Positions 36,062 through 45,898 of a DNA stretch of 64,000 nucleotides are shown piece after piece. Below the pieces are notes generated by a model. It was not told the origin of the DNA, searched no databases, and was given only the letters and a program-made list of their open reading frames with translations. The position numbers and the translations under genes were made by a program. Numbering within the stretch: position 1 is the first letter of the stretch; each line of letters begins with the position of its first letter. This DNA is from Sedimenticola sp. (GTDB taxonomy: Bacteria > Pseudomonadota > Gammaproteobacteria > Chromatiales > Chromatiaceae): positions 1 through 64,000 of the forward strand of contig JALSRN010000010.1 of assembly GCA_026984735.1 (NCBI GenBank), read 5' to 3'.

Positions 36062-36786
36062 AGGAGATTGGGGGAAGCTCCGGAATCTGCACGCATTGTG
36101 CGGAACAACTCCCGGCTCTTCAAGGGTTTCCCGCCGAGATGCGGTGCCAGCAGACGACGCATCAAACGGCGCGCTTCCCGACGGAGAGCGGGTGAAACGG
36201 GAAGCCGTCCTTGCGAGAGGGCCAGGAGCACTTCGCCGGAGTAGGTCTCCGGATCGGCGCTTCCGGCCACCGTCACGCCCGATCCCGGATCGCAGCGATA
36301 ACGCTCCTCCACCACCACGGGCGCGCCGTCGATCCGACGCGCCAGCTCGGGAGCGTATCCGAGCGCTTCCAGAAGGCGCAGCTCGAACGGGCGCAGCACC
36401 CCTTCGAGGTCCTCTCCTGAAGCGAGACGAATCAGCGCGTGATGGTAGTGGCGAAACAGGTCCGGCGCCGCCTCTCCTCGCGGCAACAGGCGCACGAGCA
36501 GTTCGTTCAGATAGAAGCCCGCATAAAGGGCATGTCCAGAAAGAGGCAGTGGAACCCCATCCGCCTCCACGACGGCCAACGTGCCCACCTCGCCCCGCCC
36601 CCGCCACGCCAGTTGCAGAGGCACGAAAGGTTGCAACAGCCCGCGCCGTCGGCTCCGCGGCGCCCCGGCGCCCCGGGCGATCACCGGTACGCGACCGTGG
36701 GCCGGCGTGAACAGCTCCAGCAACAGACTGGTGTCGCCGTATCCTCGGCGATGGAGCACCATCGCGGAAACGAGTTGCAGCTTCAT
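36058..36786 (-). CDS. recO: DNA repair protein RecO
   Basis: A protein of 242 residues with the RecO N-terminal OB fold ([20 protein letters not shown], then [16 protein letters not shown]) and a helical C-terminal part ([11 protein letters not shown]-like region, [15 protein letters not shown]). It helps RecFOR load RecA on gaps. The ATG at 36786 follows era by 24 bases. No zinc cysteine cluster is present, as in most gammaproteobacterial forms. Confidence 0.92.
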   Translation of the reverse strand: MKLQLVSAMVLHRRGYGDTSLLLELFTPAHGRVPVIARGAGAPRSRRRGLLQPFVPLQLAWRGRGEVGTLAVVEADGVPLPLSGHALYAGFYLNELLVRLLPRGEAAPDLFRHYHHALIRLASGEDLEGVLRPFELRLLEALGYAPELARRIDGAPVVVEERYRCDPGSGVTVAGSADPETYSGEVLLALSQGRLPVSPALRREARRLMRRLLAPHLGGKPLKSRELFRTMRADSGASPNLL

Positions 36787-36810
36787 CTCAACGGGGAAGA
36801 GACGACGCCT

Positions 36811-37698
36811 TCATTCCGTATAGCCCAGGCTGACCAGACTCGCCTGATCGCTGGACCAGCTCCGTTTCACTTTGATCCAGAGACGCAGAAAGACCTTTTT
36901 CTGGAAGAAACGCTCCAGCTCCCGGCGCGCCTCGGTGGCGGTCTCCTTCATCGCCCTGCCGCCCCGGCCCAGCAGGATCGCCTTCTGGTTGGGGCGCTCC
37001 ACCCAGACGACGGCGCCGATGCGCAGGAGGTGGGGCCGTTCCTGGAACTCCTCGATCTCCACGGTCACCGCATAGGGCAGCTCTTTGTGGTAGCGGCGGG
37101 TGATCTGTTCGCGGATGAGCTCGGCGGCGAAGAAGCGCTCGGGCCGGTCGGTGAGCTGATCCTCCGGATAGAGGTTCTCCCCCTCGGGGAGGCGCTGGAG
37201 GATCTCCCGTTCCAGCACCTCGCAGTTGTCGCCGGTGCGGGCCGAAATCGGAATCACATCGTGGATGCCGGTCCGTTCGGCCAGATCGGCCAACAGGGGA
37301 AGCAGCTTCTCCCTCGGCTTGACGGTATCGATCTTGTTGACCGCCAACAGCGCGGGAAGGCGGCTCTCCTTCACCCGCTGCAGCACCAAGCTGTCCTCTT
37401 CGTTCCAATGACCGGCATCCACCACGAAAACCAGCAGGTCCACGCCCGTGAGCGTGGTGGTGGCGGTGCGGTTGAGGTAGCGACTCATCGCCTTGTCGCC
37501 ACGTTTGTGAATACCGGGCGTATCGATGTAGACGATCTGCCCTTCGCCCAGCGTGCGAATGCCGAGAATGCTGTGGCGCGTGGTCTGCGGCTTGTGCGAG
37601 GTGATGGCCAGCTTCTGCCCCAACAGCCGGTTGAGCAGGGTGGACTTGCCCACGTTGGGCCGCCCCACCAAAGCCACGTGTCCGGCCCGGTGCTTCAT
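36811..37698 (-). CDS. era: GTPase Era
   Basis: A protein of 295 residues with G1 GRPNVGKST (12-20), the switch region TTRHSILGI, G3 DTPGIHK, G4 NKID and the C-terminal KH domain (LLGRGGRAMKETATEARREL). Era binds the 3' end of 16S rRNA during small-subunit assembly. Starts by overlapping the rnc stop (ATGA). Confidence 0.97.
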   Translation of the reverse strand: MKHRAGHVALVGRPNVGKSTLLNRLLGQKLAITSHKPQTTRHSILGIRTLGEGQIVYIDTPGIHKRGDKAMSRYLNRTATTTLTGVDLLVFVVDAGHWNEEDSLVLQRVKESRLPALLAVNKIDTVKPREKLLPLLADLAERTGIHDVIPISARTGDNCEVLEREILQRLPEGENLYPEDQLTDRPERFFAAELIREQITRRYHKELPYAVTVEIEEFQERPHLLRIGAVVWVERPNQKAILLGRGGRAMKETATEARRELERFFQKKVFLRLWIKVKRSWSSDQASLVSLGYTE

Positions 37699-38375
37699 GT
37701 TTCCTTCTCCCCTTCGAGCCGCCCGAGCATGAGGCGCGCCGCTTCCTGCTCGGCCTTGCGGCGGCTGCCCGCCGTGGCCAAGGTCTCGGCGTTCAGGTCC
37801 GCCACCCGGCAGACCACGGTGAAGCGCTGATCGTGGCTCTCTCCCCGCCTGGCCACCACCTCGTAACTGGGAAGCTTCATGGCGCGCGCTTGCAGCAGCT
37901 CTTGCAGACGGGTCTTGGGATCTTTGAGTTGCTCGGTGGGAGCGCTGGCGGCGATCTCCTCCGCCAACAGCCGGCGAACCAGGGTACGGGCCGCCTCGAT
38001 GCCGCCGTCCAGAAATACGGCGGCGATGATCGCCTCCACCGCATCGGCGAGAATGGAGTCGCGGTTCTGTCCGCCGCTGCGAAGCTCGCCGGGGCCGAGA
38101 ATGAGGCTCTCGCCCAACTGAATGCGGCGCGCCACCTGGGCCAGAGTCTCGCGCTTGACCAGTTGGGCTCGGGCGCGACTCAATTCCCCTTCCCTGGCCT
38201 GGGGATGCCGCCGGTAGAGATTCTCCGCCGCCTCGAAGCCGAGAATAGCATCGCCCAGGAATTCCAACCGCTCGTTGTTACGTGAACCCGCGCTACGGTG
38301 GGTGAGCGCCTGCTCGAGCAGTTCCAGGTTACTGAAACGGTAACCGAGTCGACGCTGTAACCGCTCCAGTCCCAT
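37695..38375 (-). CDS. rnc: ribonuclease III
   Basis: A protein of 226 residues. The RNase III signature ERLEFLGDAILG (about 36-47) with its catalytic acidic residues, the second acidic set (DAVEAIIAAVFLDGG) and a C-terminal double-stranded RNA-binding domain (DPKTRLQELLQARAMKLPSY, ending in GSRRKAEQEAARLML) are complete. It processes rRNA and mRNA. Confidence 0.97.
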   Translation of the reverse strand: MGLERLQRRLGYRFSNLELLEQALTHRSAGSRNNERLEFLGDAILGFEAAENLYRRHPQAREGELSRARAQLVKRETLAQVARRIQLGESLILGPGELRSGGQNRDSILADAVEAIIAAVFLDGGIEAARTLVRRLLAEEIAASAPTEQLKDPKTRLQELLQARAMKLPSYEVVARRGESHDQRFTVVCRVADLNAETLATAGSRRKAEQEAARLMLGRLEGEKET

Positions 38376-38405
38376 TCAAAACGACCGGGAAGCGCCCACC
38401 ACCGG

Positions 38406-38792
38406 TCAGATGCCTCTCCCTCGGGGGATCTTCACATCTTTGTGAAAATGCATCACCACGTCCACGTTGCCGACCATCGGCTCCCGGATCTCGTAATCGA
38501 GCCGCATCACCGTGCCCTCACCGCGACTGCGGTCGATGGTGAATCCTTTCTTAGGGAAATCGTAAACACCGTTGATGTCGATTCGCCGGAAAAAGGCTTT
38601 CTTCAGATCCCTTGCGCTGGCCTCGCGCAGGGAGGGATCCTGAGCCATCGACTCCATCACTTCGACGATGCTGTAGTATTGCAGATATTTGGGGACCATC
38701 TTCATCCCCAGCAGCGCAAAGAAGAGCGCCACCGCGATGATGAAGATCCATCCGGTTATTCCAATGCCACGTTGACGAAACGGCCCCTGCAT
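38406..38792 (-). CDS. DUF4845 family membrane protein
   Basis: A protein of 128 residues with one N-terminal membrane helix (GWIFIIAVALFFALLGMKMV) and a small extracytoplasmic domain (KYLQYYSIVEVMESMAQD, INGVYDFPKKGFTI, MRLDYEIREPMVGNVDVVM). This family sits between lepB and rnc in many gammaproteobacteria. The function is unknown; the place suggests a link to signal peptidase expression. Confidence 0.88.
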   Translation of the reverse strand: MQGPFRQRGIGITGWIFIIAVALFFALLGMKMVPKYLQYYSIVEVMESMAQDPSLREASARDLKKAFFRRIDINGVYDFPKKGFTIDRSRGEGTVMRLDYEIREPMVGNVDVVMHFHKDVKIPRGRGI

Positions 38793-38811
38793 TCCGCTTT
38801 TCTCCTTGTTT

Positions 38812-39672
38812 CTAGTGAATGCCCTGCCCTATGCGGCTCCAGTCGACAATACCGGGCCGCTTCCAGTCGAGGCTCAACCATATCATAAAGGCCTTGCCCA
38901 CCAAATTCTTCTCCGGCACGAATCCCCAGCAGCGGCTGTCGTTACTGTTGTCGCGATTGTCTCCCATCATGAAGTAGTGCCCTTTCGGCACCGTGATTTC
39001 GCCCTCCGCCAGCACCTCGCAGCCAGGGGGGAAATCGGGCACCATCGGATTGACCAAAATATAGTGCTTCACTCCGTCGAGATCCTCGATCAATTCATAG
39101 GAACCCCGCATCCGCGCCCCCGAACCCACGGCCTGGTACCAACCCACCGGCTTTTGCGGCATGGGCCGGCCATTCACGTAGAGCACCTTGTCGTGGTAGG
39201 AGATACGGTCGCCAGGCAGTCCCACCAGCCGTTTGATGTAGTCCACCTTGGGGTTCTTGGGGTAGCGGAACACCACTACGTCGCCCCGGTGAGGCTCGCC
39301 GATCTCCACGAACTTGGTCTTGGTCACCGGCATGCGCAACCCGTAACTGAACTTGTTCACCAAAATGAAATCGCCCACCAGGAGGGTAGGCATCATGGAG
39401 CCGGAGGGGATGCGGAAGGGTTCCACCAGAAAGGCCCGCAACAGCAGCACGAAGAGAAAGATGGGGAAGAAGGAGCGGGCATAGTCCACCACTAGGTTCT
39501 CTTTCCCCTTCTCTTCGGCGGCGGCTTTCCGAAAGAACCGTCGCCACAGCAGATGTCCACCCCAGATCGAGCCGGAGACCAGGGTGGCGAAGGCGAGCGC
39601 CGGCTCGATGCCGAACGCCGAAAGGATCCAGACGAACAGGCCGGCGAGTATCAACAGGAGGGTCAAATGCAT
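38812..39672 (-). CDS. lepB: signal peptidase I
   Basis: A protein of 286 residues with two N-terminal membrane helices (LTLLLILAGLFVWILSAF and FFPIFLFVLLLRAFLVEPF). The catalytic Ser is in FRIPSGSMMPTLLVGDFI (about 88-105) and the Lys in VDYIKRLVGLPGD. The family boxes GEITVPKGHYFMMGDNRDNS and RCWGFVPE complete the enzyme. It cleaves Sec and Tat signal peptides on the periplasmic face. Confidence 0.96.
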   Translation of the reverse strand: MHLTLLLILAGLFVWILSAFGIEPALAFATLVSGSIWGGHLLWRRFFRKAAAEEKGKENLVVDYARSFFPIFLFVLLLRAFLVEPFRIPSGSMMPTLLVGDFILVNKFSYGLRMPVTKTKFVEIGEPHRGDVVVFRYPKNPKVDYIKRLVGLPGDRISYHDKVLYVNGRPMPQKPVGWYQAVGSGARMRGSYELIEDLDGVKHYILVNPMVPDFPPGCEVLAEGEITVPKGHYFMMGDNRDNSNDSRCWGFVPEKNLVGKAFMIWLSLDWKRPGIVDWSRIGQGIH

Positions 39673-39695
39673 GGATCGGGCTCCTTAGAAGTTCT

Positions 39696-41501
39696 TCATT
39701 TTTCCTTGCCCACGCTGAGCACGGCGAGAAAGGCTTCCTGGGGGATCTCCACCTTGCCCACCTGCTTCATGCGCTTCTTGCCGGCCTTCTGCTTCTCCAG
39801 CAGCTTGCGCTTGCGGGTGACGTCTCCGCCGTAGCACTTGGCGGTAACGTTCTTGCGCAGCGCCTTCACGGTGGAACGGGCGATGATCTTGCTGCCGAGC
39901 GCCGCCTGGATGGCCACTTCGAACATCTGCCGCGGGATGAGCTCTTTCATCCGCTCGGTGAGTTCCCGGCCGCGGCTCTCGGCGTGGTCGCGATGGACGA
40001 TGAGCGAGAGCGCGTCCACGCGCTCGCCGTTGATGAGGATGTCCAGCTTCACCAGGGGCGCCGCCTGGAATCGGTTCAGCTCGTATTCGAAGGAAGCATA
40101 GCCGCGGCTCACCGATTTGAGCCGGTCGAAGAAGTCCAACACCACCTCGTTCATGGGCAGGTCGTAGGTGAGCTGCACCTGGCCGCCGACATACTGGAGA
40201 TTCTTCTGCACGCCCCGTTTCTCGATGCAGAGATTGATGACGTTGCCCAGATACTCCTGGGGCACCAGAATGTGGGCGGTGATGATGGGCTCGCGGATCT
40301 CGGCGATACGGCTCGGTTCGGGCAGTTCGGCGGGATTGTCCACCATCACCACCTCGCCGTCGGTCTTCTCCACCTCGTAGATCACCGTGGGCGCCGTGGT
40401 GATGAGATCGAGGCCGTATTCACGTTCCAGCCGCTCTTGAACGATCTCCATGTGGAGCATGCCGAGGAAGCCGCAGCGGAAACCGAAACCCAGCGCCTGC
40501 GAGGTTTCGGGCTCGAAATGGAGCGCGGCGTCGTTGAGCTTGAGCTTTTTGAGCGCCTCGCGGAAGGCCTCGTAGTCGTCCGAGTTCACCGGATAGAGCC
40601 CGGCGAAGACCCGCGGCTGCATCTGCTGGAACCCTGGAAGGGGCTCGGCCGCGGGATTCTTCTCCAGCGTGATGGTGTCGCCCACCGGCACGGCGTCGAT
40701 CTCCTTGATGCCGGCGATGACGAAGCCCACCTCGCCGGTGTCCAGGAGGTCGCGTTCTTCCCGCTTGGGCGTGAAGACCCCCACCTTCTCGGCCTGGTAG
40801 ACCCGTCCGGTGGACATCACCCGGATCTTCTCCTTGCGCCGCAGCCGCCCGTTCATCACCCGAACCAGCGAGATCACCCCCACGTAGGGGTCGAACCAGG
40901 AATCGATGATGAGCGCTTGAAGCGGTGCTTCGGGGTCGCCCTGGGGCGGCGGGATGCGCTCCACCAGGGTCTCCAGCAGCTCGCGAATACCCTCGCCGGT
41001 CTTGGCGCTCACCCGCAGGGCGTCCTCGGCCTCGATGCCGATGATCTCTTCGATCTCGCGGATCACCCGCTCGGGATCGGCGGAGGGCAGATCGATCTTG
41101 TTGAGCACCGGCACCACCTCCAGCCCTTGGTCGATGGCGGTGTAACAGTTGGCCACGCTCTGCGCCTCCACTCCCTGGGCCGCGTCCACCACCAGGAGAG
41201 CGCCCTCGCAGGCGGCCAGGGAACGGGAGACCTCATAGGAAAAATCGACGTGGCCCGGGGTATCGATGAAATTGAGCTCGTAGGTCTTTCCATCCCTGGC
41301 GGTGAAGTTCAGGGTGACGCTCTGCGCTTTGATGGTGATGCCGCGCTCGCGTTCCAGCTCCATGGAGTCGAGCACCTGGTCCTCCATCTCCCTTTCGCTC
41401 AACCCGCCGCAGAGCTGGATGAAGCGGTCTGCGATGGTGGATTTGCCATGATCGATGTGGGCGATGATGGAGAAGTTGCGGATCTGGTCGAGTCTGGACA
41501 T
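39696..41501 (-). CDS. lepA: elongation factor 4
   Basis: A translational GTPase of 601 residues with G1 AHIDHGKST (15-23), G3 DTPGHVDF, G4 NKID and the LepA-specific C-terminal domain ([20 protein letters not shown], then [20 protein letters not shown]). ATG 41501 ([12 protein letters not shown]) is the family start; the open frame runs further upstream without similarity. The 147 bases to degP are non-coding and may carry a promoter, but none is clear. Confidence 0.97.
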   Translation of the reverse strand: MSRLDQIRNFSIIAHIDHGKSTIADRFIQLCGGLSEREMEDQVLDSMELERERGITIKAQSVTLNFTARDGKTYELNFIDTPGHVDFSYEVSRSLAACEGALLVVDAAQGVEAQSVANCYTAIDQGLEVVPVLNKIDLPSADPERVIREIEEIIGIEAEDALRVSAKTGEGIRELLETLVERIPPPQGDPEAPLQALIIDSWFDPYVGVISLVRVMNGRLRRKEKIRVMSTGRVYQAEKVGVFTPKREERDLLDTGEVGFVIAGIKEIDAVPVGDTITLEKNPAAEPLPGFQQMQPRVFAGLYPVNSDDYEAFREALKKLKLNDAALHFEPETSQALGFGFRCGFLGMLHMEIVQERLEREYGLDLITTAPTVIYEVEKTDGEVVMVDNPAELPEPSRIAEIREPIITAHILVPQEYLGNVINLCIEKRGVQKNLQYVGGQVQLTYDLPMNEVVLDFFDRLKSVSRGYASFEYELNRFQAAPLVKLDILINGERVDALSLIVHRDHAESRGRELTERMKELIPRQMFEVAIQAALGSKIIARSTVKALRKNVTAKCYGGDVTRKRKLLEKQKAGKKRMKQVGKVEIPQEAFLAVLSVGKEK

Positions 41502-41648
41502 CGAGTGGGCGTCAAAACCGGCGGCAGGCCGCAATGATACGTCGCCGCCCCGAAAAATTCGAGGTGCTTGAGAGGGCGCGCGACCGAAAAGCCTGAATCC
41601 GCCGGGCTGCCACGGGCGATGTGCGCGTAGCGGGACCCCGTACAAATG

Positions 41649-43076
41649 TCAAGGAAGTTTGAGCGCAATGAACAGGGGGCCTTCTCGCCGGCGCAGCAAC
41701 AGCGGCACCTCCCGTCCGGAGGGCAGTTTCTTCAAGATGCGGCGATAGGAGGCCAGATCCCGAATCGGCTGGCCGTCGAGCATGAGCAGCAGATCCCCCG
41801 CCTCCACGCCGGCCCGCGCCGCAGCCCCCCGTTTCACCTCTTCCACCACCACTCCACCGGTGTCGGAGGACAATTCCAACTCCTCGACTTCCGATTGGGT
41901 GGGCTCGCGCACCACCAGCCCCAGACGATCCCCCTCGGCGGCGGGAGCGGGAGCGGTTTCGCTCTTCTCCGAGCTCTCTTGCTTCTTCGGCAGCTCCTCG
42001 AGCTTCACTCGAAGGTGGCGCCGCTCGCCGTGGCGCTGCACCTCCACATCCACCTCCTTTCCCACCGGGGTGGAACCCACCAGAGGCGGCAGTTCGCCGG
42101 AGGAGTGGATCGGGTGGCCGTCGAAGACGAGAATGACGTCTCCCACCTCGAGGCCGGCGCGCGCCGCCGGCGAATCCGCCATCACCTGGGCCACCAAAGC
42201 GCCGGAAGGGTGGTCCAGCCCGAAGGAGCGGGCCAGACCCTGATCCAGGTCCTGGATGAGCACCCCCAGATAGCCGCGCGAGACCCGCCCCTTCTCGCGC
42301 AACTGGCGCACCACGTTCATCGCCAGATCGATGGGGACGGCGAACGACAACCCCATGAATCCCCCGGAACGGCTGAAGATCTGCGAATTGACCCCCACCA
42401 CTTCGCCGTCAAGGTTGAACAGAGGACCGCCCGAGTTGCCCGGATTGATGGCGACGTCGGTCTGGATATAGGGAACGTAGTTTTCGCTGGGCAGGCTACG
42501 CCCCTTGGCGGAGACGATACCGGCGGTCACCGTATAGTCGAAACCGAAAGGAGAACCGATGGCCAGCACCCAGGCGCCGATCTTGAGTTCGCTGCTGCGG
42601 CCGATCTTCACCGTGGGCAGGTCGTGGGCATCCACCTTCAGAAGAGCGATGTCGGTGGCCTCGTCGGACCCCACCAAGCGGGCCGGATAGCTGTCTCTGT
42701 TGTGCAGATGGACGATGATCTCGTCGGCGTCCTTCACCACGTGGTGGTTGGTGAGAATGTAACCGTCCGAGGAGATGATGAAACCGGAACCCAACGACTC
42801 CATCTCCGCATCGGGCTGCTGCTCCTCCAGGAAACGGCGGAAAAAGTCGCCAAGAGGCCCCTCTTTGGGAATGGGGAGATCCTTCGGCAGGTGGTAGCGC
42901 TCCAAGGGAGTCTTGGCCTTGTACACCGTGCTGATGTTCACCACCGCCGGTGCGGTCTCTTCCACCAGATCGCTGAAATCGGGAAGAGATGCCTTCGCCA
43001 TGACCACGGCGGCGTAGGCGGCGAAGACGAACAGAAGCGACAATCCACGCAAGGTCCGCATTCCGGGATCCCTCAT
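41649..43076 (-). CDS. mucD: DegP/MucD-type periplasmic serine protease
   Basis: A Do-family protease of 475 residues. It has a signal peptide (LRGLSLLFVFAAYAAVVMA), catalytic His in TNHHVV, Asp in EATDIALLKV and Ser in INPGNSGGP, and two PDZ domains (GYLGVLIQDL and following; RLGLVVREP and following). It degrades misfolded envelope proteins. ATG 43076 overlaps the rseC stop; Met 43061 at the signal peptide is an alternative. Placement behind rpoE-rseABC is the mucD arrangement of Pseudomonas-like gammaproteobacteria. Confidence 0.94.
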   Translation of the reverse strand: MRDPGMRTLRGLSLLFVFAAYAAVVMAKASLPDFSDLVEETAPAVVNISTVYKAKTPLERYHLPKDLPIPKEGPLGDFFRRFLEEQQPDAEMESLGSGFIISSDGYILTNHHVVKDADEIIVHLHNRDSYPARLVGSDEATDIALLKVDAHDLPTVKIGRSSELKIGAWVLAIGSPFGFDYTVTAGIVSAKGRSLPSENYVPYIQTDVAINPGNSGGPLFNLDGEVVGVNSQIFSRSGGFMGLSFAVPIDLAMNVVRQLREKGRVSRGYLGVLIQDLDQGLARSFGLDHPSGALVAQVMADSPAARAGLEVGDVILVFDGHPIHSSGELPPLVGSTPVGKEVDVEVQRHGERRHLRVKLEELPKKQESSEKSETAPAPAAEGDRLGLVVREPTQSEVEELELSSDTGGVVVEEVKRGAAARAGVEAGDLLLMLDGQPIRDLASYRRILKKLPSGREVPLLLRRREGPLFIALKLP

Positions 43077-43591
43077 TTTTTCTGGAGATTCAAAGAGTCC
43101 GCCGATCCCGGCCCTCTCGGCACCGCTCCCAGCCCGACGACCGGCCCCGGAAGGATCCGCAGCACCACCGCCTGAAAGCGCGAATCCTGTTTCTGTCCCA
43201 GACGGGCCCGGATCGATCCGAAGACCAACGCCATGCCGGCGGCGCCGGTGAGCACGCTCCACAACTCGGTGGAACCGCCGCCCCATTGGCGGGCCAGCGC
43301 GTCACCCAACAGAGCGCCGCCGATCAGACCGAGCAGGGGCAACAGATAGAGGAGTACCGACGCCCACTGCATGGCTCCTTCGTCCAGCCCGATCACCACC
43401 CGGTCCCCGGGGACCGCGCCGGCTTCGTTGCGCGCCAGGAAACGGCGGCCCCGTTGGGGAAAGAGGCGGGCGACGAGGGCGGTCCCGCAACCGCCGCGCG
43501 CCGAGCAGCTGCCGCAACCCGCCTTGGGTTGCGCCTCCACTTCGGCGAGAGCGCCCTGTAGAGCCACGACGATGCCCTCTTCTTCCAGCAT
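43073..43591 (-). CDS. rseC: RseC/MucC family positive regulator of sigmaE
   Basis: A protein of 172 residues with an N-terminal cysteine cluster typical of RseC (CGSCSARGGCGTALV, about 26-40) and two membrane helices (WASVLLYLLPLLGLIGGALL and ELWSVLTGAAGMALVFGSI). ATG 43591 is chosen because AAGGAG lies five bases upstream; an in-frame GTG two codons before is the alternative. It modulates sigmaE activity by an unclear mechanism. Starts two bases after the rseB stop. Confidence 0.9.
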   Translation of the reverse strand: MLEEEGIVVALQGALAEVEAQPKAGCGSCSARGGCGTALVARLFPQRGRRFLARNEAGAVPGDRVVIGLDEGAMQWASVLLYLLPLLGLIGGALLGDALARQWGGGSTELWSVLTGAAGMALVFGSIRARLGQKQDSRFQAVVLRILPGPVVGLGAVPRGPGSADSLNLQKK

Positions 43592-43593
43592 GT

Positions 43594-44604
43594 TCACTCC
43601 TTCCTGCGCAGCGCCTGGGCCACCAGCCGCAAGGTCTTGTGGGGCACCTCCCCCACCACCGTGAGCTGATGGCCGTCGAGCCGCCGGCCGTAGGCGTTGA
43701 CCGACCCCAGGCTGGTCTCGCCGGTGAAGGCTTGATCGCCTTTCCCCAGAGGCTCCACGTAGGCCGAAACGGTGGCCAGGCCGTCGCTGAAGACGAAATG
43801 TTCCTGCCGCCCCCTTTCGAGACGCTTGTGGCTGACCAACCGGAAACCGGCGGGAAGCTCCTGAAAGGTCCAGCTCGAATCCGGAGAGCCCTCCTGGGAA
43901 GCTCCCTCTTTTTCAGGCGGAGGGGGCGCGGCCATCGCCGTAGCGGCCGGTGGCGGGCCGTTTCCCTTCTCCGCTTCGACGACGGAAGCGGCCTGCCGCA
44001 GTTTCAGCCGGGTGAACATGATGCGGGAGATCAGATTGCCTTCGCCGTCCATGACGGTGAGATCCAACGGCAGCCCGCTTTCGCGGTCGAGAGTGAGACG
44101 GTACCCATATCTCAGTCCGTCCCGCGGCACCAACGCCACCACCACGCCTTCCCGGCCGGCGATCCGGGCCGGCTTGCCCATCATCAGATGGTAGTAACGC
44201 CGCAATGCACGCGCTTCCAGGGGCTTCAAAGGAGAAAGGCGCCCTTTGGAAGGCTGGCGGATGGTATGGGGTTTACCGTCCACCCAGGTGGTGATGGCGA
44301 GCATGCCACCGTCACGCACGATCCGGCGGGGTTCGCCGGTGAGCGAAAAGAGAGACTCCCGCAAACGGCCGCCCACCACTTGGTGGCTCAGCCGCATGGC
44401 TTCGAGAAAACGGCCGCTGAGATAGACGAAGTTTCCCTCGAAGGAGAGAGTGGCCACCGAGCGGTTCATGCGACCGAGCCATGCTTCGGGCGACTCGCTC
44501 CCGTCTTGCCGGATTTCCCCCGCCCGGGATTGCAGAACAAAGACCGCCCACAGAAGCGTGGCGAGCGCCAGCCTACTCACCTTCGGCTCTGGGAATGTCG
44601 CCAT
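43594..44604 (-). CDS. rseB: sigmaE regulator RseB/MucB
   Basis: A protein of 336 residues with an N-terminal signal peptide (LALATLLWAVFVLQSRA), the lipid-sensing domain (VATLSFEGNFVYLSGRFLEA, REGVVVALVPRDGLRYGYRL) and the C-terminal domain (WTFQELPAGFRLVSHKRL, then HFVFSDGLATVSAYVEPLG). RseB binds RseA in the periplasm and shields it from DegS until lipid signals release it. A proline-rich linker joins the domains. It overlaps rseA by 32 bases. Confidence 0.93.
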   Translation of the reverse strand: MATFPEPKVSRLALATLLWAVFVLQSRAGEIRQDGSESPEAWLGRMNRSVATLSFEGNFVYLSGRFLEAMRLSHQVVGGRLRESLFSLTGEPRRIVRDGGMLAITTWVDGKPHTIRQPSKGRLSPLKPLEARALRRYYHLMMGKPARIAGREGVVVALVPRDGLRYGYRLTLDRESGLPLDLTVMDGEGNLISRIMFTRLKLRQAASVVEAEKGNGPPPAATAMAAPPPPEKEGASQEGSPDSSWTFQELPAGFRLVSHKRLERGRQEHFVFSDGLATVSAYVEPLGKGDQAFTGETSLGSVNAYGRRLDGHQLTVVGEVPHKTLRLVAQALRRKE

Positions 44605-45166
44605 AGCTCACCAGCGTGGTGTAGGGAATCATGCGCTGCAGGCCGTTTTGGGTGGCGTAGCGGCTGTGCTGTTCCAGGTAACGATCGAGCCGCTGCTGGT
44701 AAGGAGGCGCCACGGTCTTCCAGTGCATGCGGTCATAGACCACCAGTGCGGGCGCCGGCACCGCGCGGGAGACGGGCTCCGCTACCACTCTGTATTCGCC
44801 CCGACCGTCGGCGCGGCCATCGTGGGGGTTGATCCAGTGAGGAGCCAACATCACCACGCCGGCGGCGACCGAAGCCGCGATGGCCGCCCCGGCCACCGGC
44901 TGCAGCCAACGCTTGCGACGCCCTTCCCGGTTCGGCGCCAAGACGGTGGGCTCATCCTCCAGCCGGCGGCTCACCGCCTCCACCAGATCGACGGAACGGG
45001 GATCGATCGCCTCCCCTCGCAGACAATCGCCGATCATCTGGTAACGGACCAGCGTCCGCAGCGCCTCTTCGTCCTGGCGGATCCGCCGGCTCACCCTCAC
45101 CAGCGAAACCCCGTCTGCTTCATCGTCGATGACGGCGGAAAGCTCCAGCAATTCTTCTTCTCTCAT
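44573..45166 (-). CDS. rseA: anti-sigmaE factor RseA/MucA
   Basis: A protein of 197 residues with an N-terminal sigma-binding helical domain (ELLELSAVIDDEADGVSLVR, ALRTLVRYQMIGDCLRGE), one membrane helix (VAGAAIAASVAAGVVMLAPH, about 90-110) and a periplasmic tail with YRVVAEPV and the MIPYTTLVSYG end. It holds sigmaE at the membrane and is cut by DegS and RseP under envelope stress. Starts 13 bases after rpoE. Confidence 0.92.
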   Translation of the reverse strand: MREEELLELSAVIDDEADGVSLVRVSRRIRQDEEALRTLVRYQMIGDCLRGEAIDPRSVDLVEAVSRRLEDEPTVLAPNREGRRKRWLQPVAGAAIAASVAAGVVMLAPHWINPHDGRADGRGEYRVVAEPVSRAVPAPALVVYDRMHWKTVAPPYQQRLDRYLEQHSRYATQNGLQRMIPYTTLVSYGDIPRAEGE

Positions 45167-45179
45167 GGTCGGCGCCCTG

Positions 45180-45758
45180 TCACTCCAGCAAGGGTTTCAA
45201 TTTCTTGTCGATGGCCTCCCGGGCCCGGAAGATCCGGGAGCGCACCGTTCCGATGGGACACTCCATCGCCTGGGCGATCTCATCATAACTCATGCCCTCC
45301 AGCTCGCGCAGCGTGATGGCGGTGCGCAACTCTTCGGGCAGCTCTTCCACCGCCTCGCGGATGGTGCGGGCGATCTCGTCCTTGAGCAGCAGCCGCTCGG
45401 GAGTGTCCACCTCGCGCAGCCGCTCTCCTGCGTCCATCTGTTCCGCGGTGGCCGCTTCCACGTCCTCCGAGGGCGGCCTTCGCCCCTTCGCCGCCAGATG
45501 ATTCTTAGCGGTGTTGATGGCGATGCGATAGAGCCACGTGTAGAAGGCGCTGTCGCCGCGGAACTTGGGAAGCGCGCGGTATGCCTTGATGAAAGCCTCC
45601 TGGGTGACGTCGAACACTTCGCTACCGTCTTTGACATATCTCGAAATGAGGTTCGCCACCCGCTGCTGGTATTTCAGCACCAGCAGATCGAACGCCTTCT
45701 TGTCGCCCTGTTTGACCCGTTCGACGAGCTCCAGATCGGCTTTGGAATCGCCGCTCAT
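45180..45758 (-). CDS. rpoE: RNA polymerase sigmaE (AlgU) factor
   Basis: An ECF sigma factor of 192 residues. Region 2 (DLLVLKYQQRVANLISRYVK, VTQEAFIKAYRALPKFRGDS, FYTWLYRIAINTAKNHL) and region 4 (LPEELRTAITLRELEGMSYD, EIAQAMECPIGTVRSRIFRA) are complete. It drives the envelope stress response. ATG 45758 has AAGGAG upstream; the frame extends further but across its own promoter. Followed by rseA, rseB, rseC and mucD. Confidence 0.96.
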   Translation of the reverse strand: MSGDSKADLELVERVKQGDKKAFDLLVLKYQQRVANLISRYVKDGSEVFDVTQEAFIKAYRALPKFRGDSAFYTWLYRIAINTAKNHLAAKGRRPPSEDVEAATAEQMDAGERLREVDTPERLLLKDEIARTIREAVEELPEELRTAITLRELEGMSYDEIAQAMECPIGTVRSRIFRAREAIDKKLKPLLE

Positions 45759-45806
45759 GGCCTCTCCTTGCGGGCGGGTGGGACCGGCGCGCGCTTTCCC
45801 TGCCTG

Positions 45807-45833
45807 TGTGACCGCATTCTTGTTGTAAAGTTC
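45807..45833 (-). promoter_or_regulatory. sigmaE-type autoregulatory promoter of rpoE
   Basis: On the minus strand GAACTT (45833-45828) is followed after 16 bases by TCACA (45811-45807). This fits the sigmaE pattern GGAACTT-N16-TCnnA and lies about 50 bases upstream of the rpoE ATG. It implies positive autoregulation, as known for rpoE/algU. It also explains why the longer reading frame across this site is not the true start. Confidence 0.7.
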
Positions 45834-45898
45834 GTTTTCATCGAATACTTTGGCGTTGGCCGGGAGAAGCGCCGGCCAGCTCATGGGAAGCAGCTATT